DNA from: Sipunculus nudus
Taxonomy: Eukaryota; Annelida; Sipuncula; Golfingiida; Sipunculidae
Assembly: GCA_026874595.1 (NCBI GenBank)
Contig: CM049309.1
Location: 2,762,076-2,826,075, forward strand
DNA: 64,000 nt
Reading direction: 5' to 3'
Shown: piece by piece, positions 12,701 through 24,700 of the stretch
How the letters are laid out: each line of letters opens with the position of its first letter
Position numbering within the stretch: position 1 is the stretch's first letter
The notes under the pieces: model-generated
Seen by the model: the letters and a program-made list of their open reading frames with translations, nothing else
What the model was told of the DNA's origin: nothing
The model's database searches: none
Position numbers and translations under genes: made by a program

Positions 12701-15700
12701 AGTAATATAACTTTAATTCATCAAAATTAAATTGTATACCCAAAATTAGATGAAAATCTTTTAAATTTTTTAAAATATTAATAAAAATAAAAAATTGGTA
12801 CCTTAAATTTTGCCCAACTTTGACCATGGCACGTTTTTTTCCTGTAAGTACTGTGGATTTAATTTTCACAGCATGTTTTTGTCAGCATTTCAACTGTTAA
12901 CACCAAAAATTTGAAACCAGTTGATCAAAAACTGTAGATTTTAATCAAGTTTTCAAGCACCTTGTAACATATTGTTTACATCAAGCTAGTGTTATGCAGT
13001 TTGCAAAAGCTCAGCTCCTAAGCTTCAGCTCTAAGTTCCTTAAATTCAGCATACAGTTAGATGTCTCCAAAATCCCCTACCATGCCAAGAATTTGGTCAC
13101 TAGGACTTAATACCTTCGAGATATTAATGAAAAACTTCATTTTTCCATTAAAAACCCATTGTTACACTTCAAGACTGCCTAATATCAAAACCACTGATCT
13201 GACTTTAATCATAAACAATATACATATTTTTCATTCTCTATGCACATTCCAGAATGATGTCAGTATTGCGTAATTGTTTTAAGTTATGGGCCCAAACATA
13301 ATGCACTTTGTAAAAAATCAAGAAATATATTTACTCCCTTAACCCTTTAACCCTCATAACGGCCGAAACCGGCCGCAGTCCCATTTCCTCATAACGGCCG
13401 AAACCGGCCGTAAAATACAGTCTGACAAAGTATGAAAATAATAACATGTAAACAGAAAATAATTACGTGAGTCTTGGTGACTATTTGAATGACACCTTGT
13501 AGTTTTCGTGTACATCGTTACTTGACCTGTGACACAGAATTTGAGCGAAAATCCCTGTTTTTGTTGTCTCCATAGCGTTAAATCGTACGGGCAATTGAAA
13601 GTCGCGCCTTTGTCTCACAATATCGTGATACGGCCAGCTGACAATGTGAGAGAGCGGTCGCAAGTTCAATCCGTAAAGTTGATCACAAGTTAAATTTTTA
13701 TGTTCCACATGGTAAATAAAATAGTCATCAGTGGCTGTGTGCCACATCACAGATAAGGAGCAGCGTTCGTGTACTACGTCACTGGTTGAGCCGCGGTGCT
13801 CTTTGACCCATGACCCAAGAGAGCCCTAGATGCATAATTTTGTTTGGTCATGTGATAGTTCCAGCATGTCGCTGTCAGCCGACAACAACAATGCAGCGGA
13901 CAATTCAGAGTCTGAAACTTGGGAAGAATATCTCAACAGGACTAGAGAAGTGTATCATACGGATGGACTGAATGGTTCTGAATCAGATATTGATGTTAGT
14001 TCTGTCCATACATCTGATCTTTCGGACTTTACTTGGGACTTGGACGACAGTGATACCGCTGTGACAGGTGCGCGCGCAGACCCACCTGAAGCCACTGCAG
14101 GTACGTCAGTTGACAGTTCGTCTGATATAACTTCAGATGGTTGGAGCCATACTTTACATAATGTGAATTTGCATCAATTTACGTCTTCTTCTGGCCCAGT
14201 CCATGAATTAGAATTTGACCAAAGCCCCTCGGATTACTTTCATTTGCTCTTGGAAGAAGACTTTTTTATTGACATTGCGAATGAAACCAACAGGTACGCC
14301 GAAGCTAGACAGGCGAGGGAGGGGCGAGATGCGCGCTGGTACCAAACCTCTCCTGAAGAGGTAAAGGCGTATTTCGGCATTCAGGTTATGATGGGAATAC
14401 ACCAGCTTCCAGCCTGCTGGTGTTATTGGAGCGAGGATAATTATCTTAGAGTAGAGGGCGTTTCAAATGTCATGTCCAAGACGAGATATGAAAAACTTTC
14501 CCAATATCTCCATATTTATAATGACAGTGACAACCCTTCCAGAAGTGAGCCTGGTCATGACGCCATTGCTAAGATCAGACCATTGTTTGACATGGCTAAT
14601 AAGAATTTCAAGAAGTTCTATGAACCAGGGAGAGAGTTGTCTGTTGATGAAGCCATGGTGGCATTCAAAGGACGTTTGAGATTCCGACAGTATATGCCAG
14701 GCAAACCCACTAAATGGGGTATCAAAGTTTGGGAGTTGGCAGATGCTGCCAATGGATATATCCTCAGTCTGCAGATCTATACTGGGAAGGTGGCAGATAA
14801 TGACAGAACAGGTGTTTCTTTGGGGCACAGAGTTGTTGATTCATTAACACAATCATTTCAGAACAAGTTTCATCATGTTTACTTCGACAGTTTTTTCAGT
14901 TCTGTTGCACTTCTCCAGCATCTGGAACAACAGGGGACATATGCCTGTTCAACCATGAGGCTGAACCTCAGGGGACTGCCAGATGAAATTAAGAATGCCG
15001 ACCCGAAAGTCAGAGGGGAGAGCATAGTGATGCAGAAGGGGAATATGCTCGCTATCGTGTGGTATGACAAAAGGAAAGTGCCTGTTCTCAGCACCTGTCA
15101 AGATCCCGGTGATGTCCAGATAGAGCGGCACAGTTTTCCCGGAGGTCAGCCTGCTATACTGTCAAAACCACGTGCCATTGTGAACTACAATAAGTATATG
15201 GGAGGGGTAGATCTCTCTGGACAAATGAGATCTTACTATACAGTTGGCAGGGAATCGAAGAAGTGGTGGAAGTACCTTCTGTGGTTCCTGGTAGATTTGT
15301 GTGTTGTGAACTCTTTTATTTTATATAAGGAGACACTACCAGGCCCATTAGAAGAAGATGTGGAATGCTCAGCCAAGATGAGTCATCTGGCCTTCAGGTT
15401 GCAGGTTGCCAAAGGTTTGATTGCTGGGTTCAGCAGCAGACAACGAGCTGGACGTAAGCGTAAGACAACCGTTGCACAAGTGTGTGTTGCAGAAGTAAAT
15501 ATTGGCACACACAAACTTATCAAGATGGTATCCCGAAAGAAGGTGTGTGTACAATGTTCTGTCAAGAAACGGAAAACACCCGCTGGGCGTGGCATCGAAT
15601 CATCATACCAGTGCTCAATCTGCTTGGTTCCTCTGTGCAAGACTGGTTGCTACACTGAGTTTCACCATGAGCATATGATATAGGTCAATGTGTTTTTATG

Positions 15701-18700
15701 AACTCTGGTATTCTAAATACATATTTTAATGTCATGAACTCAATCACATATATAAAATCTCGAAAAGACTCATTATTATCATCAAGTAAAGAAATATTTG
15801 AAGATGCTCACTTCATTGAAAACCTACTGAAGACCATATATATATATATATGTATATATATAATGAATGTTTTGAAGTGCATTGTGTAAGAATACTTGAC
15901 ATTACCTGCAGTTAGTGCTTGAAACCACATTTTGTGTGAAATTGTAAAGAAATCATGTTTTATGATTTATAGAAAATCATCCCAAGATAAACTTTAATTG
16001 AATTTTTATGCAACATCTAAATACTGATGCAACTTTTGATGGAATCATCATAAGTCTGAGAGAATCAGTCTAGTTATGCTGTTCTGCATTTGGTAATCCC
16101 TGGACTGGTAAGTAATTGTTGTCAGCAATGATGTAAAGATGGTAGGTCATGCTGTAACAGAATTGGGTAAAACAACCATGTTATTTAAGAGATCATACTC
16201 CAGGATTTTGTCTTGGACTAAGAAACTGTTTTTCATTGGCATTTGACATTCCAACACCAATTATACATGCTGATTTTGTGGATTTAATGAAATTTTTTGA
16301 ATCCACATTTTCTTCTTTAGTCTCGCTAAAGAATTTACATGTAATAACTGAATGTTAATGCAGTGAAATGTGCTGTGTAATGTTCATATTTATGGTGCAC
16401 CTTCCATTACGTGTAACTGCACATGTTAACTTGTTCAGTTTTGATAGGACACCCTATCACATTTAGTGTCAGAGGAAAGATCCCAGTGCGTTTGGATGAT
16501 ACTACAAAGGGTACTTTACTGATACACTGTTGATGTCATGCTAACAGCATATCAGTAATTCAACTGCTTTCCGTGACTTTACGCAAGTATAGTGAGTAGA
16601 ATACAGAGAGACCTTGTGGATTTGATGATGCATACTGTGCACATTTGTATTGACCTGTGCTTTTCACTTTGATTCATAATATTTAGTCCTGTAAGTAAGA
16701 ACTCTTGACTGTCATTTAAATGTCCAAAATCATTTAAGGACATACACAGCCCACCTAAACATTAAGTGTGCTGCTTCATTGACAGATATTGCACATTTGA
16801 GCACCAAAAATTGACATACTTGTGCAATTAACATGAAGTTACAATTGAACAGAAAATGTAATTTTAATTGATTAGTTAAGTAAGGCATAGAAGACCTGAG
16901 CACACTTGGGTGAAATGTGCTTCTTCATGGAGAGATCTTATTGACTTTTTGAATAATGCACATGTGAGCACACCTGAGCAATAAACCTACATTACAAATA
17001 GTCAAGATATGTATTTTGAATATTTAACCCTTAGAGCCTTTCATTGTTTTACATCATGTCTGAACTAGCACTGCATGTCCTGTGATTTATAAGCAGGTGC
17101 TGTATGAATGATCATTGCATACAGCTCAAGAGTAAAGAGGCACTGAAATGTGATAATTCCTACCTGAGTGCACCTGTATATACCTGTGCTACTTAGCTGA
17201 ACTTTTAAGTGGCCAGGGTCTTTGAATTTTAAGTCTCATATGTTAATCAGGTTAGTGGATGTTAATTATGTTCACCTGAGTAAAGTGTGCTGCTACATGG
17301 ATAGACTTTTGGAGATTTAATAGTGCACACCTGAGTAAAGTGTGCCACTATACTGGAGACTTAATAATGCACCTTAGTAAACTTGTATTAACCTCTGCTG
17401 TTTAAAGATATAATAAGTGGTCCTTGCATGTATTGGAATGTTAGTCTTGTATGTATTATTCTGCACTGTCATTTGAACAGTCATTTTCAGACCTACAGTG
17501 AATAAAGTTAGTTACTTCACAGAGACACCATGCTATTTTCATAATGCCCACCTGAGCACACCTGTATCTAACTGTGCTATTAATCTGGTGTAATAAGTCA
17601 AGGGAACATATGTTTTTGTCATTCGCATGTAAAAACAAACTGAACTATCCTGAACAGAAAATACCGCTGCACAGAGATACTTTGCAGATTTTCTTATGCA
17701 CACCTGAGCTTACCTGTATGTTACCTGACCTATACCTGTAGTCATAAGTGACAAGTTTGTGTCTTTTGAAACTAGATGTTGCATCATTGTTAAGATTGTC
17801 AGCTAGTAACAAGGAATATTTTCTTGGAATTTTTCACAAATATAAATTTCTGATTGGCTTTGAAAATTTAATATGGTTCATACACCTGTAATGATGATCA
17901 CCTAAACATTACCTGGTTGTTATATCAAGTGCAGTTTTAACTGCATTAGTGTATTAACCTTTGTCATAATCAGTAAATGTATAAATGTGAAGATGTCCTT
18001 TGATGGGTCATATGATTTTTTGTTTTTTAGTAGGTTGGCTACATCACTCACTCACTGAAAGATTTACTCCATAACATGTGAAAGCACCTGTACTTACCTG
18101 GGCAACTTACCTGGATTGAATACAATCCATACTTTAGAGCACAATATATTAATAGGTGATAAAACTGTAGTCAACTTACATTTCTGTACAATGATATAAA
18201 TGCCTTCAGGCTTCTTGAATAAACAATGTACTTGTATTTGGTCATTAAGTTTACTACAGTGAACATTTTACCTTGACAATACCTGGCTGGTGTATTTATT
18301 AATGCTTTGATCATTGTTGCTGTATAAGAAAATATTACTCAAATTCATATTTCATGTCTTTACAAGCATATAACATTTACAGTTCAAACATTTATTAAAT
18401 TTATTCAATTAATTTACACTGGAGTTTTTGTTTTATTTACCTGGTTTTACCTTTAAAGGTTAATTAACAGGTCTGACAAGGTGTATGGAGGTGAACAATC
18501 AGTCCCTGTAAATAACATGATATATTCAACTGACACTGAAAATTTTATGGAATATCATAAAGAAATGACTGTTTGGTGCATCCTCAAACATCTCAGGTTC
18601 ATTTTATTGAATTTTATCAATTTAATTCAAGGATATGGCACTGATTACTGCAGAGTTTTATGAGGGTTAAAGGGTTAACAAGGGCATTGCTAGAGATTTT

Positions 18701-21700
18701 TTTGTCAGGGATGTAACATTATTTAATCAAGATTCAATTGAATACCCAAAATAAGTTCTGAATTTTTCAAATTTTATAAGTTATTAGTATAAATAAAAAA
18801 TTAGTACCTTAAATTTTGCCCAACTGTGACCATGGCACGTTTGATTCCGGTGAGCACTGTTGATATAATTTTCATAACATGCACACATTAGGATTTCAGC
18901 TTTTTAGTTTAGAAAGCTGAAAGAAATTGGCCAAAAATTGTAGCTTTTATTAATGTTTTTTATGAGACCCTGTCAGACTTTGGCTCTCTCCAGCCCCAGC
19001 CCCTCTTGAGTCACCTGTATGTTGACCTTGTTGACCTTTCAGCAAATTATGCACGCTTGAGGCGAGGCATACAGGAATCCAGGCAGCTTATGGCCAGCCA
19101 CAGTTGATCCAGGTGTCCAACCCAACTCATCTAGTAGTTTTAACCAACAACATAACAATAAACAACAAATTAATAAATTTTTATTGGTTTTTAATAACAA
19201 ATTAAAGAAAAATAGAAAAGGAATTTGTTAGTTTATAATAACAGGAAATTAACTTGCAGTTACTGATGATATAAGAATCTTGTATCGATGGGTAGAATGT
19301 CACATATTCCAAATAACACCATGCAGTCACCTATGGCATTTTTCAGTTCAATTTTAATGATAAAGAAGTAAATCATATTATTCATTACTAATCATTAGGG
19401 ATCATATGAAGGAAATTAATGATAGACAAAGATGCAGTTGATAATATTAATCTAGATTCCTACTGTGTCTAGTGTGTACATTGATGTGAAATTAGTCCAA
19501 AATGAATTTTTTACAGTTATTTTTAATATAAATAAAAGCCATTAAACCAGGTACTTATGATCATTATTTAAATGTGTGAATTTTGTATATTCTGGATTCT
19601 CAACATCATTGTTTGGTGAAAATTGAATAAATACCAGACATGGTGTGAATACTTTGTAATTGTATTTAAATACGAATATGATTATGTACTCCATTATAAA
19701 ATTTCTTGCATAAAGAATGGGAATTCAGGAAAAAATGAAAGTATATGAATACTTGTGCAAATACTTTCAAAATGTATTCATGAATGCATTCATGAATATA
19801 TTCTTTAATATTATTTTAATAATCATATCAGTTATATTTCATTTTAAAAAATCATATGATTCTCTTATTATTTTTAATAAAAATTATATTTGGGACAATA
19901 TTTGTAATTTTTTTTAATAAATAGTTAAACTCTTATGTTATATGTTCTGCTTATAAGTTATATGACCAAGTCAAAATCTGTGTGACAATAGTACCCCAAT
20001 TGTTAATAAAATAAATGAAATCAATCCTCTTCCCTGTCTTCAAAGGTACTATCAAAATCATACATAAGCTAAACAACAACAACTCATAATACAGCTTATA
20101 TTTATTACCACACAAAACCAGCATGTGCCTCATTTCTAAATAATATTTTTTTATCATATATAACAGCTGAGCGTCGTGACCCATAGGTCCCTTGTTTTTA
20201 TTTTCTGTACATTTCCCGTTTCAGGTGGGTATTACACATCTGAGAGTGCACACGGTGTACTGAGGATCATCATATTGAATACCATCCTGTGGTACTCCAG
20301 GGATACACTGGTCGATAAAGAAGATGACCCAGCTGGACAGTTTGCCTGGCTCAGAAAACAGCTGATGGACAGTTCCCACAGTAAAACAAAGGTCAGTGTT
20401 CTGTGTATTTAATTCTTCCTGGGTATAGGCATATTTGCCACCTGTTCAGTGATACTGTTAGATGTATTAAACACCTTTAAAGGCACATAAACATTTCCTT
20501 TATATGTATAACCTCCTGCTGTTAGTTCATTTTGGCTAAATATTGAACTTTCCCAGCAAAACTATCTCTGTACAGGGCAAAAATTTCTCTAATTCAACTG
20601 TTTTATATGTTGTTTGTTTTTTTTTTGTGAGTTAAACACAGTCCTCATGTATTTGTTTACCCTAAAATGAACTTCTTAACAGATGGCTGATATTGTTCAT
20701 GTGCAACAGCTCTAATACAAGTATGAGTAACGTGTGATAAGAAACAAGATTAGAAGCTTAAACACTCTTGAATTTGAGGCTGCCTGATGCAGCCACAAGT
20801 TGATGTGCATGCTATGTTTCTAACTGGCCTTAGGCCAGACTTTTTTAATTCTTTGGTTTTACGAACATGTTTGACAAAAGTGATAGGTAGGAGGTAGGGG
20901 AAAACAAAAAAAAATGGAACAAACCTGGATACTGGTGTTCGTGAATCCTGTATTGTACAGTTGGGTTATAAAATTCATTTTTAAATGGCACTATATAAAC
21001 CTATATAAAATATATAAAATAATATATAAAAATTAAAATATTATCATCCTCTTGAGTTTTCCACATGAATTATGCATGTGCCATGTTATTTCAAGCCATT
21101 CAAATGTCAGCGAAGGTAAAATAATGACAAATAAAAAGTTTAAACAGTAAAACTTATTAAGTTATATATGATTTCATACACACCTGAAATAAAACTTCAG
21201 TCACTGTCCCTGCCAAGTGACTTGTCTATTTTATAAAGATTTACATATTAAAGACCAGTCAAATACTTATACAAATACAAAATAATATATTTTTGTCATA
21301 TATGCAAGGAGAAAACTAAATATTCACTGCTAGCATGATAGACTGCAATTTTTATTTTTCAGTCGTGAATGACAATTTCAATGACAATATGCAACTTGCA
21401 GTTATTCGCCTATTATACTATTAAATGTCAATAACATGGAACTCGGAGTCGGAGTGGTTTGATTCATGACCATGACCTTTCCTTTTTTTGTGTTGCGCAT
21501 GTTTGATACTATGATAGTCCTTTGAATATACAACTGCTAACAAAGTGACATTTCCATTGGAGATCACATTTGAATATACAACAACTGCTAATAAAGTGAC
21601 GTTTCCATTGGAGATCACATTGAATAATTCAACTATTTCAAAAGTTTAAAAAGTATTAATAATCTTTATTTATTAATAAAGATCTGCATTTCTTACCACG

Positions 21701-24700
21701 GCCGTGACAGCACGTACCATACTCAATTAAATTAATATGCCGTCACTTGGCCACTGTCAGTCCAGTATTGCTTTAGCGGCATCCATACACATCAAAGCTT
21801 CCATCACATATGTTTTGAACAATTAAATGAATCCTTTCAAAGTTTCTGCATTTTAAATGGCTTTCATTTTAGCTTGCTTTTGTATTGACTTTAAAAATAC
21901 CCGCAAAGCCTACGCTTCACGTAAACCCGCGCCACTAACACTACAGATAGTTGGAAATCCTGCAGAAACCCTGAGAATTCTTGGAGTTTTCAAAGAATAC
22001 ATGACGACCTCATGCAGTATATAATTTCATCTGTTCGGTAATTTTCTTTAAAGCGTTACAAGACTACGTTTTTAACTTTTGACAAGTTATAATATTTTTA
22101 AAGAGTAAACTTGTGAAACTTAGCCAATTTGCAGTAATAAATAGCGTTTGACTTTGAGTGCAATAATTAGTCTTAGAAGTAAATTTGTTTGTATATCCAG
22201 CAAGTTATTAACAGTGGCAAGCTGGTAAAGCCGCTATGCAACCAAACTAATTTTCTTTTCTAATTCACATCTATCTAAAACAAATATGTTTAAAGAGGTC
22301 AATCTGACATAAACGCTGGTTTAAAAATGTACTGTAGTGCAGAAAACGAACTTTGAAAACTCTCCAAGAATTCTCAATTTCCCTGCTGAATCTTTTGACT
22401 ACTTGATGGCCAATCAATTGCATTTATGGCCCAAGGATACCCTATTGTGATTGGCTTAAACCCTCCATCTGTCATTACGAAAGTAACCTTATTAGCCAAT
22501 CATAAGAGTTCTAACGTTTGAGGTGATCAAATACACACGGTCTCTGAACATTTCATTTGTCAACAACCGTGTTGGATTCAGGGACGCAATATAAAAGGAA
22601 AAAAAGTCAAAATGCCAATTTTATTTTTTTTCTGAAATGAGGATATCGGAGGTCGGCGGGTTTGTAAACCGAAAAATTAAAAAAGTCTGGCCTTACTGAT
22701 AGTGCTTTGTGCAAGCTTGTTTTAACTTGTATACAGGAGTAAGCAAACATTGTTAGAATGAAATAATGGTAGGTATCATAGTATTTTATGGAGAAAACAC
22801 TATATTTCCTTGATATAGCTGAAAGGTCTACCAGTAAAGGCCCCCTACTGACCAATTGTCATTAAGGAAAGGGACACTATTAAATAATGACCCACATGAA
22901 ACGCCAGACCCAGTAGGATTATGTGGCAGAGGTATAATAAACTTTGTTGTCCAAGATAGAATTGTGCTCAACACAGAAATTATCTACTTTGAATTTTGAG
23001 TGGCCAGCTGGGTATGTGTAACAGTATATTCCTGTCTCATGAACAATGAGAACAAAAGTTACATGTAAAGTCATATGAGGAAGTGTGAAGGTAAAACTCT
23101 TTGTTTTAATTCAGGTACTCCTAACAGGCCATGTTCCACCAGGGGTCCTGGCTGGGGATGTCATCCACCATTCAAAATGGTTATACCCAAGGTTCAACCA
23201 GAGGCTGGTGCAGCTGACCCAGGAGTTCTCTGATGTCATCATAGGGCAGGTCTATGGACATGAACATCTAGACTCCTTCCATGTTATCTACAGTAAAGGT
23301 GAGATATCATTTTGTATCTGCAGGTCACCTGCAGAGATAATGTCTCGATAAGTATATAAGACTTTTGTGTCGTCTACAGCAATCTTGATAAGTGTCACCT
23401 GCAAAGATAGTGTTGTGATTTGTTTGTAAAACTGAAGTGAAAACAAACTCTGTTCCAGCTACCCTGCCCACATGGTTTGGTGATATTTCTATTTGAAATT
23501 TATTTTCATCATGAATTAGAATTAAAAGTTGCAGCTATCACAGGAGCCCTTAATTTGGGAAAATTCAAGTAAGAAAAAAAAGAAAGAAAGAAATTTGCTT
23601 TATACATTGTTGCAGACTTGTGCCTTGAACTGATGTAAATTATAATGGCTTTCTCTGAAAGCAAATTATATTTGTTTTTCTTGTGATACAGCATATAGAT
23701 GCCAGATACAGAGTGTAAAACTATTGTGATATATCATCTCCATGCACTGCCAAATAGATTTAGTTTAACATATTTAATCTTGGTCGTCACAAGATTTCTG
23801 TATTCCACAATGATATACCTCAACTGAATTCTCACTGAGGCAGAGTTATAGCATAGAGAGTCATGAATTTGGGAGTATGGTGTGTTAAATTGTTATGAAA
23901 TTTAACCTCACTATATATATTGCAATACTGTACACATGATATGACCATCTGATGAAATGATATGTATCAAAATACTATGTTTAAATCACAATAATCATAT
24001 ATATTAAATCAGTCCTGAGAAATGTTTAGTTTACATCTACCAGCGTTCAAAGTTTATTATATACATCATATGAATAAGCTGCTAATATCAGGTGCAGTTT
24101 GGTACATCCTACACTTTATTACTACCACCCAGGAGTTTATGTATTTCCCTGTGTCAGTTTGTTTATTGCTTGTTTATTTTCGCATCTGCCAGCATGATTT
24201 CATAAAGCTATTGTTCTGTGTTCCATGAAACTTTGTGTGAATCTGGATAAAGGGGTATTTCTTTTGGTATTGTTTTGCCTTGTCTTAGGTATGCACTTAT
24301 TGAGTGCTTTTCTAATGAATGAAACCTCTAATGTGGGCATCTTTTGGACTTTGACAAACTGACCACTTTATAGAGGTGCCCATTTCAAGGAGGTAATGAC
24401 TGCAATATAGATAATATAGATTAGAAAAAATGTGACTGTCAAAAACTGGCCACTATATAGAGGTGCCCAGTTTATGGAAGTGCAGATTAGAAGAGGTTCC
24501 TCTGTATTGAATAAAAAAATGATACTGGATGTATTTTATCTCATCGCTCATCTTTGATGCTCTGTTTATCTCTACAGATAATGAGCCGGTAGTTCCTGTT
24601 TTCATGGGCCCTGCAGTTACACCCTGGAAGACTGAGTTCACAAGTAACAACCCATCAGTACGCTTGTACAGGTATTGTACAAAAACAGGCCAGATTCTGG

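Larger units (their letters stand above)
13343..18674 (+). mobile_element. Complete piggyBac transposon
   Basis: Perfect 17-bp terminal inverted repeats, CCCTTTAACCCTCATAA (13343-13359) and TTATGAGGGTTAAAGGG (18658-18674), are flanked by TTAA on both sides (13339-13342, 18675-18678). X copies 2 and 3 carry the uninterrupted site TACTCCCTTAACAAGGGC, which proves insertion into one TTAA. The 5332-bp element encodes one intact transposase. It is about twice the size of the classic 2.5-kb moth element because of about 3 kb of non-coding DNA after the gene. Confidence 0.97.
10764..20196 (+). mobile_element. Family X copy 1, split by nested Y and piggyBac insertions
   Basis: It begins TTAGCTCAGCTGAC with a 5' hairpin (AGCTCAGCTGAC / GTCATCTGAGCT), then a CCGT run. 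It ends CAGCTGAGCG, hairpin TGACCCATAGGTC, CTTGTT. The X sequence itself is 10764-11119, 12598-13342 and 18679-20196, about 2.62 kb in total, matching the uninterrupted copy 2 (2.61 kb). X holds two related halves about 660 bp apart (phrase TATGGGCCCAAACATAATGC) and has no ORF. Inverted GCTCAGCTG near both ends plus a 3' hairpin suggests a Helentron-associated element. Confidence 0.85.
20392..23114 (+). other. SMPDL3-like intron 4
   Basis: Mostly AT-rich DNA. It holds a two-copy, ~52-bp tandem repeat at 21520-21625 (phrase AAAGTGACATTTCCATTGGA), a foldback element at 21954-22390 (separate entry) and a dispersed phrase at 22730-22800 (separate entry). No gene or RNA is recognised. Confidence 0.55.

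Noticed and set aside
14463-14828. 121-codon minus-strand ORF
   Set aside because: Shadow of the piggyBac transposase frame.
24529-24577. Upstream ATG at 24529 as an alternative start of the last SMPDL3 exon
   Set aside because: The acceptor TCTACAG at 24577 joins the previous exon in phase and restores a conserved family block; the upstream bases are intron.
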